This document shows, one piece after another, positions 57,783 through 64,000 of a DNA stretch of 64,000 bases. The position numbers and the translations under genes were made by a program. Numbering within the stretch: the first letter of the stretch is position 1; every line of letters begins with the position of its first letter. A model generated the notes under the pieces. The model saw nothing but the letters and a program-made list of their open reading frames with translations, was not told the origin of the DNA and did not search any database. The DNA comes from Arthrobacter sp. DWC3 (lineage in GTDB: Bacteria; Actinomycetota; Actinomycetes; Actinomycetales; Micrococcaceae), in the NCBI RefSeq assembly GCF_002929375.1, contig NZ_PJIP01000001.1:186001-250000 (forward strand). Reading direction: 5' to 3'.

Positions 57783-58607
57783 ATGAGCACGAAGGTCGAA
57801 AAGAGCATCCTGGTCAACGTCCCGATCAGCATCGCGTACAACCAGTGGACCCAGTTCGAAGAGTTCCCCCACTTCATGGGTGGCGTCAAGACCGTCACGC
57901 AGCTCGATGACGAGCGCCTGAACTGGGTCGTGGAGATCGGCGGTGTCCGGCGCCAGTGGGACGCGACCATCCTCGAGCAGGTGCCCGACTCGAAGGTCTC
58001 GTGGGCTGCGACCGAGGGTGCCACGAACGCCGGATCGGTGTCCTTCGAGGACGTCGGAGGCGGACAGACGCAGGTCCACCTCGTCCTCGAGTACGAGCCC
58101 GAGGGCCTCGTCGAGAAGATCGGCGACAAGCTCAACGTCGTCGAGAACCAGGCAGAGGCGGACCTCCACCGGTTCAAGGCCTTCATCGAGGACGAGGGCT
58201 ACGCGACCGGTGCATGGCGCGGGACCGTGGGGACCGGCATCGACACGGGCGAGCCCGGCGTCGAGGCTGCTGCGGCATCCCGCGGTGACGGCGGCAAGGC
58301 CGGCATCTCCGGCAAGGTCGCAGCCGGTGTGGGCCTGGCCGCTGCCGCTGCAGCCGTGGGGGTCGCTGCCAGCAAGAAGCACGATAAGGACGATGTCGAG
58401 AACGACGTCACGATCACGCCCGTCGACGGCGCGGCACCCGAGGTGTACACGAGCGAGGAGAGCGAACTCTCGCCCAGCACCAAGGACACCCTCCTGCCCG
58501 TGGACGACGTCGATACGGTCGGCACCGGGTCGCAGGCCGGTTTCGCCACGGACACGCTCGACGACCCGCTGGTGGACAAGAACCGCACCACGGGCGGAGC
58601 GCTCTAA
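57783..58607 (+). CDS. SRPBCC family protein (polyketide cyclase/dehydrase-like) with Ala-rich segment
   Basis: A 274-residue protein. Residues 1-150 are an SRPBCC (START-like) domain of the COG5637 type, with VEKSILVNVPISIAYNQWTQ, EEFPHFMGGVKTVTQLDD and ADLHRFKAFIEDEG. An Ala/Gly-rich hydrophobic segment (about 177-197, GKVAAGVGLAAAAAAVGVAA) follows, then a strongly acidic tail (about 200-274). The domain may bind lipid or be membrane-tethered; ligand unknown. ATG at 57783 follows GAAGGAG. The shared upstream motif suggests stress regulation with the GlsB-like gene. Confidence 0.88.
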   Translation: MSTKVEKSILVNVPISIAYNQWTQFEEFPHFMGGVKTVTQLDDERLNWVVEIGGVRRQWDATILEQVPDSKVSWAATEGATNAGSVSFEDVGGGQTQVHLVLEYEPEGLVEKIGDKLNVVENQAEADLHRFKAFIEDEGYATGAWRGTVGTGIDTGEPGVEAAAASRGDGGKAGISGKVAAGVGLAAAAAAVGVAASKKHDKDDVENDVTITPVDGAAPEVYTSEESELSPSTKDTLLPVDDVDTVGTGSQAGFATDTLDDPLVDKNRTTGGAL

Positions 58608-58637
58608 CCGGCGATCCGCAGTCCCGTAGGACAACCG

Positions 58638-58671
58638 GCAGCCACCCATTCCGTCAGGAGTGGGTGGCTGC
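58638..58671 (+). terminator. Terminator after the SRPBCC gene
   Basis: A 15-bp stem with one G-T pair (GCAGCCACCCATTCC with complement), a GTCA loop and TTGG-CTTTC following. The polysaccharide genes converge from the other side. Confidence 0.85.
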
Positions 58672-58731
58672 TTGGCTTTCCCGAGACGCCGGGCCCCGGT
58701 GTAGGTAGGCCCGGATGACGACGGGTTGGTG

Positions 58732-61700
58732 CTACCGGGTCAGGGTCACCCGGTAGGTGCTGGTCGCCGAACCGTCCTCGCTCGTCACGGTGATGACGGC
58801 GATCCGGTTGCTGCCGGCGGGCTGCGTCACGGACACCGTGGCGTAGGGGTCCGACGGCAGGGCGGAGACCGCGGGCGTCCTGCCCTTGATCGGTACCGAG
58901 TAGCTCGTGACCGACGGCGAGAACCCCGCCACCGGGGTGCCGCCGACGCTGATGCCGGCGAGCGCGGCGTCCGACGAGGTGGCCGGGACGGACCCGAGCA
59001 CCTCGATCTCGCTGACCACCATGTGCGTGTTCGTGCGGGCCGTCATGACCACCCGCACGGACGACGCCGTCACCCCGCTGAGGGGCAGGGTCACCGCGGG
59101 GGCCGGGGAGCCGGCGGGGACGCCGACCGGCGCTCCGGAGGACGTCCACCGGCCGTCGGCGCCCTGGACCTGCAGCTGCACGGTCTGCGCGTAGCTGTCC
59201 GTGCTGCCGTCGCGGAAGAAGTGCACCTTCACGCCGCCGAGGGGCTGCGCCGCGGGCAGGGTCACCGTCAGCGTGTCGGACGGGTTCTTGTTGCTGGAGC
59301 GCCAGTTGGACCACGCCTTGTCACGGGTGTCGCCGTTGAACAGTCCGGCCGTGCCGTAGCCCGGCTCGGTGAACGTGGCGCTCGCGGTGGTGCCGCCGTC
59401 GTCGGCCACGTTGTCCAGCGTGCCCTCGGTGACCTGGACGCGGACGGTCGCCGGGAGGGTGGTGCCGTTGCCGGCGTCGGCCTTCCCGGTCAATTCGTAC
59501 ACGCCCGGGGCGGGGTAGCCGAGGGGAGTGCTCCATGTGACGGGACGCTCGACGGTCACGCCCTCACTGCCCACGGCGGTCACCGTGGACGGCAGGGCCG
59601 GGATGCCGCCGACCACGGCCTTCGCGCGCGCGGGCTGCGTGGACACGAGGGTGTCCACCAGAACCGTCAGTTCCGCGGGGAACTGCGCGCCGGTGACGTC
59701 CGTCGCGGTGCCCTTCACCGTGATGGTCGCGGGCTTGCGCCAGCGGTTGTCCTTCGGGATCTTCCATTCCACGGGGATGGCTCCGCGGGCGCCGTCGCGG
59801 TACACCGGCGTCACGGTCTCCGGCAGCACGGGTGCGGTGCCCGGGACGGTGAACGCCGTCGCGGGTTCCACGGAGAGGACGGTCTCGTCGATGAGCGTCC
59901 AGCGCTGGTTGGCGCCGGAGTTCGCGAGGTAGAGGGTGACGGGCGCGCCCTCGGCGGTGGATCCGCCGCCCACCTCGAGCAGCAGGTTGGTGGCCGCGTT
60001 GACGAAGGTGTACGTGCCGTCGCCCGTGGTCGAGGCGATCCACTCCGCCCGCGGATTCGCACCCGCGGGGGAGACGACGGCGGCGCCGCCCTCGTCGCTG
60101 AGCTGCGAGACGCCGTCGAGCGTGGTGATGGAGTAGCGCTCGCGGCTGGTGTTGTCCTCGCCGAGGCTCGTGAAGCGGAATAGCTGGCCGGCGTCGGCGG
60201 GGTCGGTGGCGCTGATGACGGCGGTGCCGCCGGTCCGCTCGATCGACTTGCCGCTCTGCGCGCCCTGCAACCGGTACACGTGGCCGTCCTGGATGGCCGC
60301 GGCGTCCTCGGTGATGCCGGAGACGCCCTCCACCACGAACGTGGTGACGGATTCGGCGGGCGCGGTGACGACGGCGGAGCCGCCCTCGATCGCGACGGGC
60401 TCACCCTCGACGAGTGCGCCGTCGACGTCGCTCACCACGGGAGTCACGGTGGCGCCCTTGGCGACGGACCCGAACTTCGAGAAGTCGAGGACCACGGGCT
60501 TGGCGTCCGTGGACTCGTTGATGTGGACGACGGCGGCACCGGTCCCGGTGATGGCGGCCGTGGTGTCGGCGTCGTTCACGGAGACCAGGCGGTCGCCGGG
60601 CTGGATGTAGTGCGTGTAGTTCCGCACGGTGTTGAACTTGGTGTTCGTGTAGATGGGGCAGCTCTCGAGCGTGTCCGCGTCGGTGCAGTCGAACGGCATC
60701 TGGATGCTGCCCCAGTTGGCACCGGCCGCGGACTCGCCGCCGGGCTTCATGTTGTCGTAGTCCTCCACGGGCTGCCAGAACACCCAGGCGCTGGGCTCGA
60801 GCTCGCGGAGGTCGTCCGTGATGCGCTTCGCCATGCCGAGGCCGGGCTCCATGCTGGTGAAGCTCTGGCCGTTGCCCCAGGAACCCTCGACCTCGCTCAT
60901 CCAGAGGGGCTTGTCCTCGCCCTTGGCGATATCCCGGACCGTGGTGCGCTGGCCGGTGCCGTAGGTGTGGACGTTGAGCTGGTCCACGAGGGAGCGGACC
61001 TCCGCGGGGTAGCTGTTCCAGTTCGTGGCGAAGATGCCCGGGTTGGTCTCGTCCATCGCGGAGATGGTGGCGTCCGTGGTGGAGGCGTCGAGCTTCGGCG
61101 CGAGGTTCTTCAGGACCTCCTGCTGGAGCTGCGGTCCGATGTGCGCGCCCTCCTGGCGCCCGCCGACCGGCTGCCCGCCGGCGTCGAGGCGCGTGCTCCA
61201 GTAGTCGGTATTGGGCTCGTTGAACGGGTCGAGGGTGTCCACCGTGATGCCGTGGGCGTCCTCGAGCTCCTCGACCACACGCACCAGGTAGGAGTTGAAG
61301 TCGTCGATGCTCCCGGTCTTCAGCTGGTCCTTGTTCGCGTCGAACCCGCCCGAGACGTAGCCGCTGACCGTCTGGAAGTAGGGCGGTGAGTTGCTGAAGG
61401 CCTCCCAGTGGGTGATGTCCTGCTTGATGCGGTCGATCCACCAGCGCTGCGTCGCATCCGCCTCGAAGTTCCAGTCGGCGGGGTCCTCCGGGTCCCACCA
61501 GTCGGTGTCCGTGTGCGTGGTGCCCTCGGGCGCGTTCCACCAGCCCTCGACGGCGCCGCCGGGACGGAGGTAGTCCTTCACGTCGGGGGCGTTGCCACCG
61601 CCGATGTTGTAGCGGGCGATGTTCAGGTTCAGGCCCTCGGGCCCGAAGACCAGCTCCGCGAGGCGGTTCCGGATCTCGTCCGGGTAGTCGCCCGTGGCGT

Positions 61701-61917
61701 TCGCGAACCAGACGAGGCTCGTGCCCCAGCCCTCGAACTCCTCGCCCTGGTAGGAGGGGTCGGGCGTGAGGGTGAGGGCGCCGTCGGGCACGGCCTGCGG
61801 CGCCGGCGGGCCCGGGGGCGCGGCCTGCGCCGCACCCCCCATCAGGGAGGCGGCGGCCAGGACGGCCGCCACCCCCGTAGCGGCGGCTTGAGTGGCGCGC
61901 CTGGATCGATTCGTCAT
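58732..61917 (-). CDS. Secreted multidomain GH30-type glycoside hydrolase (probable beta-1,6-galactanase-like)
   Basis: A 1061-residue exported enzyme. Signal peptide 1-32 (cleavage near AQA-A). The GH30-type (beta/alpha)8 plus beta domain spans about 45-535, opening YQGEEFEGWGTSLVWFANAT; acid/base Glu234 is in DPFNEPNTDYW and nucleophile Glu342 in LWMSEVEGSW. A ricin-type lectin-like region follows (about 545-678), then two Ig-like group-4 domains (about 685-860), an F5/8C-like carbohydrate-binding domain (about 870-990) and a cadherin-like tail. Galactan is inferred from the adjacent GH42 gene; other GH30 polymers are possible. ATG at 61917 has GGAAGGA upstream; an upstream open frame is a shadow. 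Confidence 0.88.
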   Translation of the reverse strand: MTNRSRRATQAAATGVAAVLAAASLMGGAAQAAPPGPPAPQAVPDGALTLTPDPSYQGEEFEGWGTSLVWFANATGDYPDEIRNRLAELVFGPEGLNLNIARYNIGGGNAPDVKDYLRPGGAVEGWWNAPEGTTHTDTDWWDPEDPADWNFEADATQRWWIDRIKQDITHWEAFSNSPPYFQTVSGYVSGGFDANKDQLKTGSIDDFNSYLVRVVEELEDAHGITVDTLDPFNEPNTDYWSTRLDAGGQPVGGRQEGAHIGPQLQQEVLKNLAPKLDASTTDATISAMDETNPGIFATNWNSYPAEVRSLVDQLNVHTYGTGQRTTVRDIAKGEDKPLWMSEVEGSWGNGQSFTSMEPGLGMAKRITDDLRELEPSAWVFWQPVEDYDNMKPGGESAAGANWGSIQMPFDCTDADTLESCPIYTNTKFNTVRNYTHYIQPGDRLVSVNDADTTAAITGTGAAVVHINESTDAKPVVLDFSKFGSVAKGATVTPVVSDVDGALVEGEPVAIEGGSAVVTAPAESVTTFVVEGVSGITEDAAAIQDGHVYRLQGAQSGKSIERTGGTAVISATDPADAGQLFRFTSLGEDNTSRERYSITTLDGVSQLSDEGGAAVVSPAGANPRAEWIASTTGDGTYTFVNAATNLLLEVGGGSTAEGAPVTLYLANSGANQRWTLIDETVLSVEPATAFTVPGTAPVLPETVTPVYRDGARGAIPVEWKIPKDNRWRKPATITVKGTATDVTGAQFPAELTVLVDTLVSTQPARAKAVVGGIPALPSTVTAVGSEGVTVERPVTWSTPLGYPAPGVYELTGKADAGNGTTLPATVRVQVTEGTLDNVADDGGTTASATFTEPGYGTAGLFNGDTRDKAWSNWRSSNKNPSDTLTVTLPAAQPLGGVKVHFFRDGSTDSYAQTVQLQVQGADGRWTSSGAPVGVPAGSPAPAVTLPLSGVTASSVRVVMTARTNTHMVVSEIEVLGSVPATSSDAALAGISVGGTPVAGFSPSVTSYSVPIKGRTPAVSALPSDPYATVSVTQPAGSNRIAVITVTSEDGSATSTYRVTLTR

Positions 61918-61954
61918 TGAACGGTTTCCTTCCAGCAAGGGTGGACTACGAGAA

Positions 61955-63997
61955 CTACCGAGCGGTGCGCGAGACCTTCCTCGAGAGGACGGCGACGGAG
62001 CGGGGAGCCAGCTTGGACTCCTCGCCGGTGAGGGTGTCGCCGTCCACGCCGGTGATGTCCACGGGCGCGTCGGTGCGGTTGATGAGGAAGACGTAGTCGG
62101 CGTCGTCGCCGGTGCGCAGCACCTGCTCGACGGCGCCGCGGAGCTCGGCGGGCAGCTCACTGGCGATCCCGGCGCGGGCGGCGAGGTCGCCGAGCACCGG
62201 TGCGATGCCCTCCGCCCCGAGGCGTGCGCCGACGTAGGCGGCGCTGCCGGTCCCGACCGGTCGGCGCGTCACGGCGGCGTCCCCGGCGTGCTCGCCGGTG
62301 GTGTAGCGGACGAGCACCTCGACGCCCTCGGCGCGGGGCTGCACGCGGTCGGCCCACAGTGTTGCGGCTGTGCCGTTGTCCAGCTGGACCTCCACGCCGT
62401 CGAGCAGCGGGCCGAACTCGTCGATGCGCACGCCGAGCAGGTCGGCGAGGGCGCCGGGGTAGCCGCCGAGCCAGATGTGGTCGTTCTCGTCCGTGATGCC
62501 GCTGAAGTAGCTCGCGGCGAGATGCCCGCCGTCCGCCACGTACTCCTCGAGGCGCGTCTTCAGCGCTGCGGGGACGGTGTGCAGGATGGGCGCGACGACG
62601 AGGCCGTACCCGGTCAGGTCCGTGGCGGAGGGGACGACGTCGGCGCGGATGCCGAGGGCGAGGAACGCCGAGTACCAGTCGAGGGCCTCCTGCTTGTAGC
62701 GCAGGCGGTCGGACGGGTGGGAGTCCTGTTCGGAGGCCCACCAGGAGTCCCAGTCGAAGAGGATCGCGGCGGGGGCGGCGCTGCGGCGGGATCCGACGAC
62801 GGCGAAGAGCCCGGCGAGTTCACGGCCGAGGTCCACGACGTCGCGGAAGATGGGGCTGTCCTCGCCGGCGTGGGGGACCATCGCGGAGTGGAACTTCTCG
62901 GCGCCGGCCTTGGACTGCCGCCACTGGAAGTAGCAGACGGCGTCCGCGCCGTGGGCCACGTGGGTCAGGGAGTCGCGGCGCAGGGCACCGGACTTCTTCG
63001 GGGTGTTGACGGGCTGCCAGTTCACGGCGCTGGTGGAGTGCTCCATGAGGAACCAGGGCCTGCCGCCGGCGATGTTGCCGGTGAGGTTCGCGGAGAAGGA
63101 GAGCTCGTCGACGGCCTGCGGGCCGGGCACGAAGTAGTGGTCGTTCGCGACGAAGTCCACCTCGGCGGCCCAGTCGGCGTAGTCCATGCCCTTGGTCTCG
63201 CCCATGACCATGAAGTTCGTGGTCACGGGGATGTCGGGGGTGATGCGGTTGAGGATGTCGCGTTCCTCGCGCAGGTACTGCTTGAGGGCGTCCGAGGAGA
63301 AGCGCTTGAAGTCGAGCTGCTGCGTGGGGTTCGGGTGCGAGGCGGCCTGGCGCGGAGGGAGGATCTGCTCGAAGCGCGTGTAACGCTGGGACCAGAAGTC
63401 CGTGCCCCAGGCGTCGTTGAGGGCGTCGATGCTGCCGTAGCGGTCGGTGAGCCAGGTGCGGAAGGCGCGGGCGGCGTCGTCGGAGTAGTCGTAGATGTTG
63501 TGGCAGCCGAGCTCGTTGGAGATGTGCCACGCGCAGACGGCCGGGTGGTCCTTGTAGCGTTCGGCCATACGGGCGACGAGCGTCAGGGCGTGCTCGCGGA
63601 AGACGGGGCTGGTGGGGCGCCAGTGCTGGCGCGCGCCGGGCCAGAGGGTACCGCCGTCGGCCGTGACGGGCAGGATCTCGGGGTGCTCCGCGGCGAGCCA
63701 CGGCGGCGGGGAGGCGGTGGCGGTGGCGAGGTCCACGGCGATGCCGTTGGCGTGGAGGAGATCGATGATCTCGTCGAGCCAGGCGAAGTTCCAGGTGTCG
63801 CGCTCGGGCTGCAGGCGGGCCCAGGAGAAGATCGCGAGCGACACCACGTTGACGCCGGCCTCCCGCATGAGCCGTACGTCCTCGTCCCACGTCTCGCGCG
63901 GCCACTGCTCCGGGTTGTAGTCCGCGCCGAAGGCCATCCGCTTGCGGTTCGGTTCGGTCGGCCAGCGCAGCCAGCGGTGGGTGGTGGGTGTTGACAC
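61955..63997 (-). CDS. Glycoside hydrolase family 42 beta-galactosidase (start near window edge)
   Basis: A 680-residue GH42 beta-galactosidase, without signal peptide and so cytoplasmic. The catalytic domain opens MAFGADYNPEQWPRETWDED. The acid/base is Glu162 in HISNELGCHN and the nucleophile Glu319 in WFLMEHSTSAVNWQP. The central trimerisation and C-terminal beta domains follow. The Cys cluster that binds zinc in some GH42 enzymes is absent. The start is read as GTG at 63997, 3 nt from the window end; an earlier start outside cannot be excluded. The GH30-type gene follows 37 nt later on the same strand. Confidence 0.95.
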   Translation of the reverse strand: MSTPTTHRWLRWPTEPNRKRMAFGADYNPEQWPRETWDEDVRLMREAGVNVVSLAIFSWARLQPERDTWNFAWLDEIIDLLHANGIAVDLATATASPPPWLAAEHPEILPVTADGGTLWPGARQHWRPTSPVFREHALTLVARMAERYKDHPAVCAWHISNELGCHNIYDYSDDAARAFRTWLTDRYGSIDALNDAWGTDFWSQRYTRFEQILPPRQAASHPNPTQQLDFKRFSSDALKQYLREERDILNRITPDIPVTTNFMVMGETKGMDYADWAAEVDFVANDHYFVPGPQAVDELSFSANLTGNIAGGRPWFLMEHSTSAVNWQPVNTPKKSGALRRDSLTHVAHGADAVCYFQWRQSKAGAEKFHSAMVPHAGEDSPIFRDVVDLGRELAGLFAVVGSRRSAAPAAILFDWDSWWASEQDSHPSDRLRYKQEALDWYSAFLALGIRADVVPSATDLTGYGLVVAPILHTVPAALKTRLEEYVADGGHLAASYFSGITDENDHIWLGGYPGALADLLGVRIDEFGPLLDGVEVQLDNGTAATLWADRVQPRAEGVEVLVRYTTGEHAGDAAVTRRPVGTGSAAYVGARLGAEGIAPVLGDLAARAGIASELPAELRGAVEQVLRTGDDADYVFLINRTDAPVDITGVDGDTLTGEESKLAPRSVAVLSRKVSRTAR

Positions 63998-64000
63998 GGT

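Noticed and set aside
61892-63994. 700-residue open frame on the plus strand antisense to the GH42 gene
   Set aside because: The minus-strand GH42 protein has catalytic motifs and full length; the antisense product is Gly/Val/Glu/Ala low-complexity without recognisable domains.

Overview
The window is very GC-rich DNA (I estimate about 70 percent by eye) with almost no non-coding space. It looks like chromosomal DNA of a high-GC actinobacterium, most likely a Micrococcaceae member such as Arthrobacter or a close relative. Grounds: a short Rv2747-type N-acetylglutamate synthase, DisA next to RadA, DUF4193, DUF4383 and DUF6458 proteins, a DesA3-type desaturase with its own flavodoxin-like reductase, a DtxR/IdeR-type iron box, many GTG starts, and tight tail-to-head overlaps. 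I see no insertion sequence, prophage, integrase, CRISPR array or rRNA. The only RNA gene found is a tRNA-Lys(TTT).

Layout. 1-4.6 kb: a truncated S9 peptidase, argA-like acetyltransferase, a CsbD stress protein and the PTS-dependent dihydroxyacetone kinase operon dhaKLM. 4.6-10.4 kb: genome maintenance (mutY, disA, radA), a membrane-anchored hypothetical protein and a FUSC-type membrane protein. 10.4-16.5 kb: phosphate uptake, with pstSCAB behind a probable PhoP box, converging across a strong terminator on the low-affinity pair pit plus its DUF47 partner. 16.7-22.6 kb: tRNA-Lys, a ZIP metal transporter, a secreted endonuclease/exonuclease/phosphatase-fold enzyme and several hypotheticals, including a double-HTH/membrane-protein pair. 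22.9-27.2 kb: the fructose PTS operon fruR-fruK-fruA-ptsH with tandem operators. 27.3-33.3 kb: small stress membrane proteins, DUF445, a glycerophosphodiesterase and a GH15 enzyme. 33.3-42.7 kb: a zinc alcohol dehydrogenase, AzlCD exporter, YnfA, the pta-ackA acetate pathway, an ArsR/SRPBCC pair and a desaturase-reductase pair. 42.8-52.0 kb: mixed regulators, AlkA, an SDR, DUF4193, AEC, GlxA and LtrA genes, a PRC/DUF2382 protein and a VOC protein. 52.2-56.2 kb: an iron-siderophore ABC operon with a fused double permease under an iron box. 56.3-58.7 kb: DUF4383, DUF1801-like and SRPBCC stress-type genes. 58.7-64 kb: a polysaccharide locus with a secreted GH30-type multidomain enzyme and a GH42 beta-galactosidase.

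How parts connect. dhaM (EIIA-HPr) and the fru operon HPr both need an Enzyme I that is not in the window, so they probably share one encoded elsewhere. The two phosphate systems sit tail to tail. The GH30 and GH42 genes look like an outside/inside pair for a galactan-type polymer.

The most interesting signals are non-coding. (1) A TAAG-N4-CT(T/G) motif recurs upstream of six stress-type genes spread over the window. (2) A family of about 57-61 nt palindromic intergenic repeats has three clear copies. (3) Long hairpins sit in 5' leaders or promoters, notably upstream of the GlsB-like gene and of the double-HTH regulator. (4) An ArsR promoter appears to give a leaderless transcript, with an operator lying over its own start codon. 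I did not find a clearly new multi-gene system; the double-HTH/membrane pair is the nearest candidate.
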